Of a DNA stretch of 52,949 bases, positions 43,399 through 52,949 are shown one piece after another. The stretch is taken from positions 188,080,458 through 188,133,406 of the forward strand of contig JBOZIK010000001.1 in assembly GCA_051453625.1 (NCBI GenBank). Direction: 5' to 3'. The notes below the pieces were generated by a model. The model saw only the letters and a list, made by a program, of their open reading frames with translations. It did not search any database and was not told the origin of the DNA. The stretch comes from Welwitschia mirabilis (Eukaryota; Gnetophyta; Gnetopsida; Welwitschiales). The first letter of the stretch is position 1; every line of letters starts with the position of its first letter. The translations under genes were made by a program, and so were the position numbers.

Positions 43399-46230
43399 TG
43401 TAGATTGAAGGGCCTATAAAGCTTAGAGGGGAAGTAAGTAGGTTTTTAGTAAAAAATCCTCTAAAAGGATTCAAGCATATATAATAATAATTTTAAAAAA
43501 TATGGAAAAAACTAACTAGATGAGTTTAATAAGAGATATTAAGAAAATATAACAGTAATAAACAAATGGAAAATGTGCATTAGATGAGTGATTTATAGTG
43601 GTTTGGGGAATAAACCTACCCTACTTTGGGCTATTAGCTTTAGCGCTAAGCTAATCTAGATCTTTATTATTTTTCTTGGAAGTTTTTAGATTAATCTATA
43701 AACTTTACAAATGTACTTTTGAGGTGTAGTTTTAACATTTACAGAGCAATTCATTTGGTCATAGAAGTATGCCTAAGTGTACTATCTCACTGATTCTAAA
43801 GTAAAATAATGATAGATTGTACTACTTAGAGTAATATTTCATAAGTACAAGCTCACATAGTATAGATGTGTGTCTTAACCAAAAAGATATCAATAGTACA
43901 AATGTTCTTTTCTTACAAAGATTAGTGATTAAAAGTGTAGGATCGAGAACCCTATAAGGGGGAGGTAAATAGGTTTCTAAAAATATTCAGATAATGTCAC
44001 AATATTAACCTTACTTAAAATGAAACACTAAAACCTTATGCAAAAAAACTAAAACTATTCTAAAACACAAAATAATAGAAAGCATATAAATACTAATTAA
44101 ATATACACAAGATTTATAGTGATTTAAGAAAACTCCATACTCCGCTTTTGATAATTAGCTTATTACCAAGCCTGATTTGGATCTTAGTTAAACTCTTCTA
44201 GCTATTATAGATTTACCTATAAACTTTACAAATGGACTTTTTTTGAATGCTTAGTCTCAAACTTTTCAAATGGACTTTTCTTAAGTCTTATTTTTAACCT
44301 TTTACAAATGGACTTTTTCTAAAGTCTTAATCTCAACCTTTTGTAAAAGGAATTTTTCTAAAGGCTTAATCTTAATCTTTTGAAATAGACTTTTTTTGAA
44401 GAATTAGTCTAAACCTTTTATAAATGGACTTTTTTTGAAGGCTTAGTCTCAACCTTTTGTAAGAAAGCTTGGAAGTGATGGTAGTATACCCAAGTGCACT
44501 AGTATCACTCATTCTTTAACTTAATAAAAGTAATGGAGCACTTCTCTTATAAATGATACAATCTAGAAATAATGAAGTGCTATAACTCTAACCTCGTATG
44601 CAAAAATACAATAGATGTTGGCTTGTTTTTAGTCAAGAATGCAATGCTAAAAGAGTACAATGATCAATAACCAAGATTCAAAAAATGGTTCTATAGTGAT
44701 TTTACTCTTAGCTATTTTAATGTAATGCTTTTAAGATTATTACAAGTGAAAACACACTTCCAATGATTATAAATGATAGGATCGAGGACCCTGGAAGGGT
44801 GAATAGGTTATTTCAAAAAATTCAACAATTAATATAAGATTAATCAATCTAAAAAAACTTCAAAAAAATATTATTCTATGAAGTGCACAATAAGTTAAAC
44901 TACTGAAAGTAAAAAATCAAGAAACAAAAGCACAAACTACCACTTTGATGCAAGCTGGATTTATAATGTTTTAGGAAATGCCCCTACTCCACTCTTGATA
45001 ATTAACTTCTTTTAAGCTAGATCTTGGATCCCTGCTACTCCACTAGTTATTTCAGGTTTACTTGTAACCTTTATAAGTAGACTTTTCCAAGCTAAATCTC
45101 AACCTTTGGAATGGAATTTTCAAGGCTTAATCTCAACCCATAGAAAATAGTGTAGTGATCTGGTAATGCTTTAATAGCATATATATCACTTGTTCTAAAA
45201 ATAGTACAATAGATGGATCTTTTCTCCTATAAAAAGACACCAATGTAGCTCTAAATTTGACTAGGAAAGAAGTATGTATGTCAAAGGTAGATCACCTCCT
45301 GTTAGTAGTATGAAAGCCAAGATACAACAATGTCAATGCATAGATTTGATCTTTTAAATCCAAAATGATCTAACCAAGTGATAATGTCCCAAAAAGGTCT
45401 TTTGATCATTTATAGCTTAGCTATTTATAATGGAAGAATATTAGGATTTATTATATTTGAATTACACCTCTAACAGCTATAAATGACTTGAAAATGACTA
45501 CCTAATAGCTAGATATTGGATACATAACATTTAGAAAAAAATTCTTTTTCATTCATTTAGTAAACTCCACAAAAATCTGGTCAATCCCATGTGGTGCCAT
45601 GAATTACACAAGTCACCTAAAAGAANNNNNNNNNNNNNNNNNNNNNNNNNNNNNNNNNNNNNNNNNNNNNNNNNNNNNNNNNNNNNNNNNNNNNNNNNNN
45701 NNNNNNNNNNNNNNNNNNNNNNNNNTCAAAAGCACACAATATTTATTGTGATTTAGGAAAACCTCGTACTCCACTCTCAATGATTAACTCCTATCCAAGC
45801 CTGATCCAGACCTTCATTAATCTCTTCTAGGTATTATAGGTTCACCTATAACCTTTACAAATGGACTTTTCCTAAGGCTTGGTCTTAACATTTTGCAAAA
45901 AAGCATAGTAGAAATGATAGTATGCTCAAATACATAAGTATCATTTGATCTTTGACTCAAGAATGTTATTAAAGCACTTCTTCAAAAGATGATACAATCT
46001 GAAAATAAAGAGTGCTATGGATCTAACTACGTATGCAAAGCTACCATAGTTCTTGATTCATCTTTGGTTAGAAATAAGATGCCACTGAGTACAATAAATA
46101 AATTCAAAAGATTTAAATGTTTGGTACAATAATTTGACTCTTAGTAATATATAGTAAAAGACCTTTAGGGTTTTTACAAGTGAAATGATCTTCTAATAGA
46201 TATAAAACAGATACCTAAAGACTATAAAAA
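43399..46230 (-). repeat. Head-to-tail copies of a copia LTR 3' portion
   Basis: On the plus strand a start like TAGGATCGAGAACCCTATAA, then GGGGGAGGTAAATAGGTTT, occurs at 43,399, 43,936 and 44,777. Each is followed by a TTTATAGTGATTTAGGAAA and CTCCACTCTTGATAATTA block (about 43,593, 44,111, 44,952 and 45,743), and a TACAATCTAGAAATAATGAA-like tail. Read on the minus strand this is the familiar plant copia LTR end (CACTATAAA ... CTATTCACC..CCCTT...GATCCTACA). A 100-N gap at 45,626 hides the start of the fourth unit. The units are partial, of unequal length (about 0.54, 0.84 and 0.85+ kb). Confidence 0.65.
44222..44465. repeat. 39-bp minisatellite, six copies
   Basis: Unit like AACCTTTTACAAATGGACTT + TTTTTGAAGGCTTAGTCTC, repeated about six times. 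The homologous place in neighbouring units has one copy (43,690; 45,845) or two (45,060-45,150), so the array expanded in one unit only. Confidence 0.8.
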
Positions 46231-46244
46231 TTTTCATTTCCATC

Positions 46245-48010
46245 ATGATTAGTCAACCCCTTAAAATTCAATCGACCCAACCTAGTGTCATTACTTAAAT
46301 TGGTTGCCCTTGTGTTTTTTTAGTCAATCTAGTTTCTTATGGTTCCATATTTGGTCGACCCCTCAAGGCTTGGTAAAATTTTAATCTGGTTACTCACATA
46401 GTTTTCTACTACACATTTAGTCGACCCCTTAGGAATCTAATTAATTCCTTGTTGATCAGCCATAAAGTATTAATGCTTAGTTACATAGAACTGGTTAATC
46501 CTTCAGGTATCTAGTTGATCCCTCAATGATTAGCTAGGAATTATTAGATGCACAGNNNNNNNNNNNNNNNNNNNNNNNNNNNNNNNNNNNNNNNNNNNNN
46601 NNNNNNNNNNNNNNNNNNNNNNNNNNNNNNNNNNNNNNNNNNNNNNNNNNNNNNNNNNNNNNNNNGGTTCCATATTTGATCGACCTCTCAAGACTTGGTA
46701 AAATTTTAATTTGATCACCTACATAGTTTTGTACTACACATTTAGTCAACTCCTTAGGAATCTAATTAATCCCTTGTTGATCAGCTATAAAGTATTAATG
46801 CTTAGTTGCATAGAACTAGTCAATCCTTCAGGTATCTAGTTGATCCCTCGATGATTAGATAGGAATTATTAGATGCACAGTGCTTATGTCTGGTCGATTT
46901 CTTAGATGTCTGNNNNNNNNNNNNNNNNNNNNNTATAAAGTACTAGATGTATATTGCTATATTATGGTTAACCTCTCAGATTTTTGGTTACCCCTTGATG
47001 ATTAGTTAAGAAGTACTTGTGCTTTGGTTCATAGGTTTGGTTGATCCCTCTGAATTTAGTTTACTTCTATGTATTTACTTTAGGTGCAATCGATCCCTTA
47101 GAAGTTTAGTCGACTCTTAAAGAGGGTACCAAAACTTAATAAGTTTTAAGATCAAAATGTGATAAACATTGCTTCAGCTTCTAACCTGCAAATGATTAAT
47201 ATTTTCTATACAAGATACAATAAACTTCACTATAAGAAAACATTAGTTTGTTATTAATTAGTAAATAATAATTCAATAATCTCCCTCTTTGACATTGATA
47301 AAAAACTTTTTCTTAGTCAAGGAGATTAGATTTGTAAAACCTCCTCCTCACAAAATACCTATTAACTTTCATAAAAATATTAACCATGTTATATCAATTA
47401 GTACATTTTAGAAAGTCTCAAGTTTGTGCCAAAATTAAAACCATGTGAAATACAATTTGTGAAATACAAAAATGCAAAACTATATAGGATAAATAAAATT
47501 TTTTATCATGAAACATTTAATAACTACAAGATACACCAATAATTAGAGTTCATAATAAAAATAGATGTGCACTAAAAATTTCAAACAAAAATTATAAAGC
47601 ATGGAAACCAAGTGCGTTTCTATTACTGAAAGATGAATAGTATAATAAAAAGTGCTCATAAAGAGCAGNNNNNNNNNNNNNNNNNNNNNNNNNNNNNNNN
47701 NNNNNNNNNNNNNNNNNNNNNNNNNNNNNNNNNNNNNNNNNNNNNNNNNNNNNNNNNNNNNNNNNNNNTCAGATGTCTGGTTGAACCCTTGACAATCAAC
47801 TATAAAGTACTAAATGCATATTGCTATATTATGATTAATCTCTCAGATTTTTGGTCACCCCTTGATGATTAGTTAAGAAGTACTACTACTTTGGTTCATA
47901 GGTTCGGTTGATCCCTCTGAATTCAGTTTACTTTTGTGTATTTACTTTAGGTGCAATCGATTCCTTAGAAGTTTAGTCGATTCCTAAAGAGGGTATCAAA
48001 ACTTAAATAA
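46245..48010. repeat. Degenerate TGGTCGACCCCTCAG repeats in the copia-2 LTR
   Basis: A phrase near TGGTCGACCCCTCAGGTATC, paired with TAGTTGATCCCTCAATGATT, recurs with 60-100 bp spacing (for example 46,350, 46,420, 46,490-46,530, 46,890, 46,965-47,000, 47,040, 47,090). Two duplicated contig overlaps inflate the count: 46,341-46,555 / 46,666-46,880 and 46,902-47,668 / 47,769-48,520. It contains SalI-like GTCGAC centres and is one of the few CpG-bearing stretches of the window. Confidence 0.7.
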
Positions 48011-48146
48011 GTTTCCAGATCAAATTGTAATAAACATTGCTTTAGCTTCTAACCTACAAATGATCCATATTTTCTACAAAAGATATAATAAACTTCACTA
48101 TAAGAAAACATTAGTTTGGTATCAATTAGTAAATAATAATTCAATA

Positions 48147-48218
48147 ATATCCCTCTTTGACATTGATGAAAAACTTTTTCTTAATTAAGGAGATTAGATT
48201 TGTAAAAACTCCCCCTCA
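48147..48218 (-). other. Polypurine tracts and 3' LTR start of copia-2
   Basis: On the minus strand TTGTGAGGGGGAGTTTT is followed by GTCAAAGAGGGATATTATTG. Two purine tracts before an LTR, with a CAAAG(A/G)GGGA just before TATTGAATTATT, resemble the multiple polypurine tracts of Sirevirus elements. The overlapping contig carries the same site at 47,281-47,293 (CTCCCTCTTTGAC on the plus strand). The LTR would extend leftward to the end at 44,777. Confidence 0.55.
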
Positions 48219-48639
48219 CAAAATGCCTATTAACTTTCATAAAAATATTAACCATGTTATATCAATTAGTACATTTTGGAAAGTCTCAAGTTTATGCCAA
48301 AATTAAAACCATGTGAAATACAAAAATGCAAAACTATATAGGATAAATAATATTTTTATCATGAAACATTTAATAACTACAAGATACACCAATAATTAGA
48401 GTTCATAATCAAAATAGATGTGCACTAAAAATTTGAAACAAAATTATAGGGCATGAAAACCAAGTGTGTTTCTATTACTGAAAGATGAACAGTACAATAA
48501 AAAGTTCTCATAAAGAGCAGATATAATTTAAAGAAATACAAATAACTAATTAATTCTCCTTAATATGAACAACTAACTAATTCTCCTCCTTTTAATATCA
48601 ATAATAAAGAAGATAAGAATTACAAGCAGGAAAGAAAAA

Positions 48640-50699
48640 CATAAGCATAGAAAGAGAGATTTTGTCATATTCATTTGCTTCCTCCTCTTTTGTTTCTTCT
48701 TTAAAATCTTATTCTTCTTTCTCTTCCTCTTCTTCAACTACCTTCTATGTTGATATTTTGGCTTCCTCTAAAGTATTAGTAATCTCATACCTAGCTGTAA
48801 TTAAGGCTTCTTTCATGTGCCTAGTATAAGAATCAATCTACCTCATGTATGAAATAATCTCTTTTGGTGAGGCTTGTTTGGGAGAAGGATCTTTAGAGGA
48901 TTTCTTGGATCTAGTATAGATATGCATGTGAGATAATATCACATATCCAATGGATGACATGAGATTAAGGGTTTCAATATTNNNNNNNNNNNNNNNNNNN
49001 NNNNNNNNNNNNNNNNNNNNNNNNNNNNNNNNNNNNNNNNNNNNNNNNNNNNNNNNNNNNNNNNNNNNNNNNNNNNNNNNNATAGAAAGAGAGATTTTGT
49101 CATATTCCTTTGCTTCCTTCTCTTCTGATTCTTCTTCAAAATCTTATTCTTCTTTCTCTTCCTCTTCTTTAACTACCTTCTATGTTGATATTTTGGCTTC
49201 CTCTAAAGTGTTAGCAATCTCATACCCAGCTGCAATTAAAGCTTCTTTCATGTGCCTAGTATAAGAATCAATCTACCTCATGTATGAAATAATCTTTTTT
49301 GGTGAGGCTGATTTGGGAGAAGGATCTTTAAAGGATTTCTTGGATCTAGTATAGATATGCATGTGAGATAATATCACATACCCAATGGATGACATGAGGG
49401 TAAGGGTTTAAAGATTTAGATGAAAATTGACTCAATAATGATGGCAAAGATTTCCAATCAACATAGAGAAGGGTAGACTCCTAGTTCTGTAATACTTCAA
49501 CTAAGAAATCATATTCTTCAATATAATAAAAAGGGCATCAATGAAGTACCTAGTTCCTATCAAGTACATCAAATAATTCCTATAGTTAGAGGCCTCATCA
49601 TGATCACCCATCAAAGAGCAAGAAATTATAAGTAAAAACTAAATGAAGAAATTTGTACTTTAGGGTAAGTTAAAAAGTAAAAATAGTATGTTTTTGACTG
49701 TGAAACTTATTACAAAGCTCCCTTGTGATCTTTCCTTTATCTTTCATGGAGTTATGAAGAGGCAAAAAATCCTCATAGTTTCCTTTTGANNNNNNNNNNN
49801 NNNNNNNNNNNNNNNNNNNNNNNNNNNNNNNNNNNNNNNNNNNNNNNNNNNNNNNNNNNNNNNNNNNNNNNNNNNNNNNNNNNNNNNNNNNNNNNNNNNN
49901 NNNNNNNNNNNNNNNNNNNNNNNNNNNNNNNNNNNNNNNNNNNNNNNNNNNNNNNNNNNNNNNNNNNNNNNNNNNNNNNNNNNNNNNNNNNNNNNNNNNN
50001 NNNNNNNNNNNNNNNNNNNNNNNNNNNNNNNNNNNNNNNNNNNNNNNNNNNNNNNNNNNNNNNNNNNNNNNNNNNNNNNNNNNNNNNNNNNNNNNNNNNN
50101 NNNNNNNNNNNNNNNNNNNNNNNNNNNNNNNNNNNNNNNNNNNNNNNNNNNNNNNNNNNNNNNNNNNNNNNNNNNNNNNNNNNNNNNNNNNNNNNNNNNN
50201 NNNNNNNNNNNNNNNNNNNNNNNNNNNNNNNNNNNTTTCGATTGTAAAACTTATTACAAAGCTTCCTTGTAATCTTTCCTTTATCTTTCATGGATTTATG
50301 AAGAGGCCAAAAATCCTCATAGTTTCCTCTTGAAAGATTAACAATGGCTATAATATAGTTTGCAATCACCTTCATCTTCTTACCCAAAACTAGGGTTTCT
50401 GAAGTATCACTGTTTAGCATCATAAAAAGCATTAGAATAAAACATCCTAATAAGAAAAGAGAAAATAGGACTTGAAACATCAAGAAAATAGGAGATATCT
50501 AGATCTTACAAGAGTTGAATCACATCTCTGAGCTCCTTAAGCTTTGAAATAGTAATAGATCTTTCTTGGCAAATTAGCTTCTTATCAAACTTTTCTTGGA
50601 ACTTATCTAAAGCTTTATCAGACATGACCTAGTATTAAAAAAATGAGGATCTTTGCTGGTATCCTCCTTTTTTCTTCTCCTAGAGGTTTCCTTAGCCAT
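48640..50699 (-). pseudogene. Third reading frame of copia-2 (env-like / plant transposon protein)
   Basis: After RNase H the minus strand has a start MAKETSRRRKKEDTSKD, then KFQEKFDKKLICQERSITIS, SYFLDVSSPIFSFLIRMFYS and VLGKKMKVIANYIIAI, partly in shifted frames. The pattern basic N-terminus, (F.KR.)ER.....F, then YPELVREFYAN-like line is that of the extra frame found 3' of pol in Sirevirus-type copia elements, sometimes called env-like. No signal peptide or clear membrane anchor can be shown. The C-terminal part, at 48,690-48,960 and duplicated at 49,082-49,417, gives EIISYMR*IDSYTRHMKEAL and ITNTLEEAKIST followed by a Glu/Lys-rich tail. A 446-N gap removes the middle. Confidence 0.55.
48647..49417. 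repeat. Duplicated contig overlap in the third frame
   Basis: Bases 48,647-48,981 recur at 49,082-49,417 across a 100-N gap. A second such pair is 49,692-49,789 / 50,236-50,333 around 446 N. Confidence 0.85.
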
Positions 50700-51029
50700 T
50701 GCAACCACTTGGCAAGAGCTTAAAGACAAGAAAAATCTAAGAAAAGCACTAGACTTAAAGGAGACAAGTGGCTAGAAAATAATGAAAATGGTTTAGGCTC
50801 CACTTGCTCTTAAAAAAAAGGTTAACAAGGTTAATTTTGGTAAAGAATTTATGTCCACCAATGAATTTTCCACACTATAATCCTACAAGACCATTTAACT
50901 AATTTAAGTTTTGGTCGACTTGTCAAGATGTGGGTCATAGTAATGTTAGAGTTCAGGTGGCCAGGCTCTCAAGCTAATTGACTGACCACCTCTAAGATGA
51001 TGAGATAACTCATAGTCCATTTCCAAGAT

Positions 51030-51640
51030 GAAGAAAATTATTAAAATTTAGGGGTTAATAAAGATATCTACAAGTTGAAGGTCTATACTAAGAAAATTCA
51101 TAGTAATGTTTTTTTTTGAACTTAATCTCTTAAAAAATATGTCTTAGTTAAATGTATTAGTTCTAGAGTGCTAAACAAGATTTTTAAAAATATTTATTAC
51201 ACTAGTATAATCACATAACATAGGAACCTATTCAAAACTTATACCAAAGTCCTTTAGCATTTCCTTCATCTAAAGGATATGAGCACAACAACTCCATGTT
51301 GCAATATACTTGGCTTATAATATAAAAGGGAGATTGAATTTTGCTTTTTACTAGCCTATTATACTATGCACAATCTTAATAGAAAACAATTACAACTTGT
51401 AATTTTTGTATTATCCTTACATCTAGCTCAAATCCTGCAAGTTCAAAAGATATCTCTATTGGGTATATCAAACCATAATTACATGTCCCTTTTATATATC
51501 TAGTTAGTATTTTTATTTCTTATAAGTGTGAATATTTTATTTCTTATAAGTGTGAATATTTTAATTAGGTTTGGTATCTTACACATACACAACACTAAAC
51601 ATGATATCAGGTCTACTTGTAGTCAAATATAACAAACTTC
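51030..51640 (-). pseudogene. RNase H region of copia-2, strongly degraded
   Basis: The minus strand keeps fragments only: TSRPDIMFSV (end of RT), a CCA-like and NAK line corresponding to the STAEAEY..A..CCAQ..WM block, and PSTCRYLY / DLQLVDIFINPLNF, matching DQLADIFTKPL. It follows RT on the same strand and lies just before the third frame. Stops are dense. Identification rests mainly on position and on the DIF(T)xPL ending. Confidence 0.65.
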
Positions 51641-52560
51641 CAATCATACTCTTACAAAGAGTCTAATCTACTGAATATCCATTTTCATCCAAACTAACTT
51701 TACCAAATGTTGACATAGGTGCTGTAGTTATTTTAGCATTCTCCAATTCCAAACATCTGATTAAATATTTTTCATATTTAGATTATAAGATGAAAATTTC
51801 ATTCTTTATTTGCTTAATTTGTAATCCAAGAAATATTTTTACTTTCCCAAGCATGCTCATCTCAAAATGTTTTATCATAATATTTGCAAATTCTTTTGAT
51901 AAACCTTAATAGAAGCATCAAATATGATATCATCCACATAAATCTATATAATGATAAAATCCTTTTTCAAGTTCTTAACCAAAAAAATTCTTACCTACTG
52001 TTCCATGGATATAATCATTATCATTTAGAAATATGGATAACTTTTTATATCAAGCTCTTAAAGCTTACTTCAACCTATACAAAGATTTCTTAAGTCTATA
52101 AACATGATTAGATTTATGAGGTTCTATAAACTATTGTGGTTGTTCTATATACACTTCTTCATTTGGGATTTCATTTAAAAATTCACTTTTTACATTTATT
52201 TAATACACTTTTTTATTTTTAAAGGCTGCAAATGATTAAAAAATTCTAATGCTATCAAGACTTTCACTAGAGCAAATTTGTCACCTACATTAATGCCTCC
52301 AATTTTTTTGTAGCCTTATGATACTAATCTTGCTTTTTTTTTTATGAAATTATTTTCTTCATTACATTTTTTCTTAAAGATCCACTTAGTCCCAATGATA
52401 TTTTTCCCTTTTAGCCTTTCTACAAGATTTCAAACATCATTTATTTTAACTTTTTGTAATTCATCTTACATGGTCATTATCCATTCTTCACGGGATTCAG
52501 CTTCTTCAAATTTCTTAAGTTTTATTTGTGAAATATAACAAATGTAGGTACAAAAATTTT
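51640..52560 (-). pseudogene. Reverse transcriptase (RVT_2 type) of copia-2, degraded
   Basis: The minus strand reads FEEAESREEWIMTM*DELQ, NLVERLKGKNIIGTKWIFKK, NFIKKKARLVS*GY, then VYIEQPQ*FIEPHKSNHVYR, IYVDDIIF, MSMLGKVKIFLGLQIKQ and MIGSLLYLTTSRPDIMFSV. These are the consecutive blocks of Ty1/copia RT in order, with both Asp of the YVDD box kept (near 51,935). The FEMSM.G...FFLGLQIKQ wording points to the Sirevirus/Maximus side of copia. Several Gln and Trp codons have become stops. No N gap interrupts it, so it is the best-preserved pol segment of the window. Confidence 0.92.
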
Positions 52561-52779
52561 TTATAGAGCTCCTTGTTTTTATCTTTGAGCTAACTTATCT
52601 AATAATAGATTCTAAAGAATTATTTTTTAACTCTTTAAACTTTTTAGTTATGAGTTATTTTGTAGGAACTTCTTCTTTTTTAGTAGACACTACTTCAACT
52701 GTGGGGGTACTTAGAGATATATCTTTCTTATCATTTGAATGAATAGGCCTTATTTCAACATCATCAATTTTTACATTTA

Positions 52780-52949
52780 TTGATTCTTCTATAGTTAAAC
52801 TTCTTTGTTGAAAACATGATAAGCTTTACTTCTAGTTGAATATCCCAAAAATATAGCTTTATTGGCTTTAGATTCAAATTACTTAAATGTTCTCTATCTT
52901 TTAGCACAAAAAATTTACTTCCAATAATTTTAAAATAAGAAACATCTTG
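52780..52949 (-). pseudogene. Integrase C-terminal region of copia-2, partial
   Basis: At the right edge the minus strand reads, with frameshifts, SYFKIIGSKFFVLKDREHLS, then KANKAIFLGYSTRSKAYHVF and NKEVLTIEESINVKIDD. This is the P.VS.F..FGC.C.VL......KFD.KS..GIFLGYS..SKAYRV.N..T..VEES.HV.FDE line joining copia integrase to RT. The catalytic core lies beyond the window. Confidence 0.9.

Noticed and set aside
49773-50483. A 236-codon open frame on the minus strand as an intact gene
   Set aside because: Most of it is the 446-N gap; the readable part is a frameshifted piece of the degraded third frame of copia-2.
51884-52538. Plus-strand open frames of 64-69 codons
   Set aside because: They are antisense shadows of the well-supported minus-strand copia-2 RT.

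Overview
This is a plant nuclear window, almost certainly from an angiosperm. It is AT-rich, strongly depleted in CpG, broken by about 35 runs of N, and made almost entirely of decayed LTR retrotransposons. I see no intact protein-coding gene, no tRNA or rRNA gene and no CRISPR array. The coding similarity that can be read lies in broken frames. Most of it is on the minus strand and belongs to Ty1/copia and Ty3/gypsy gag-pol.

Layout, left to right. (1) 1-~5.1 kb: an Athila-type Ty3/gypsy element on the minus strand, with gag, protease, RT, RNase H and the start of integrase in the expected order. (2) ~5.27-8.95 kb: a plus-strand long terminal repeat (LTR-C) with TATA box, a short hairpin-like repeat and a duplicated primer-binding-site junction. 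(3) 9.6-15.2 kb: the 3' two thirds of a minus-strand Ty1/copia element (copia-1). Its gag resumes at 40.2-42.3 kb. (4) 15,217-40,216: a plus-strand LTR element (outer element A) inserted into copia-1 gag, with a 5-bp target duplication CTAGG on both sides. (5) 24,634-35,757: a second plus-strand element of the same superfamily (inner element B), inserted into A near the 3' end of A's internal region. It has target duplication TATAG, and B itself carries an uninterrupted copy of the target site. (6) 20.9-21.4 kb, inside A: a minus-strand relic of a plant DREB2-type AP2/ERF transcription factor, next to the only CpG-rich patch of the window. (7) 42.3-48.1 kb: head-to-tail copia LTR ends with internal minisatellites. 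(8) 48.6-52.9 kb: a second minus-strand copia element (copia-2) with integrase C-terminus, RT, RNase H and a degenerate third (env-like) reading frame of Sirevirus type.

The main structural result is a three-level nest (copia-1 contains A, A contains B), supported by both target duplications, PBS and PPT sites, matched LTR lengths and LTR divergence (about 20% for A, about 11% for B, counted by eye over short stretches). A second result concerns the assembly. Most 100-N gaps are flanked by the same sequence on both sides at a few percent divergence, so many apparent tandem repeats are probably unmerged contig or haplotype overlaps. Collapsing them makes the two LTRs of A (about 2.1 kb each) and of B (about 1.65 kb each) equal in length.

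Nothing here looks like a working new system. The points most worth following are the AP2 relic inside a retrotransposon, the hairpin-like repeats in the LTRs, the palindromic octamer cluster in the copia-1 LTR, and the tandem copia LTR ends.
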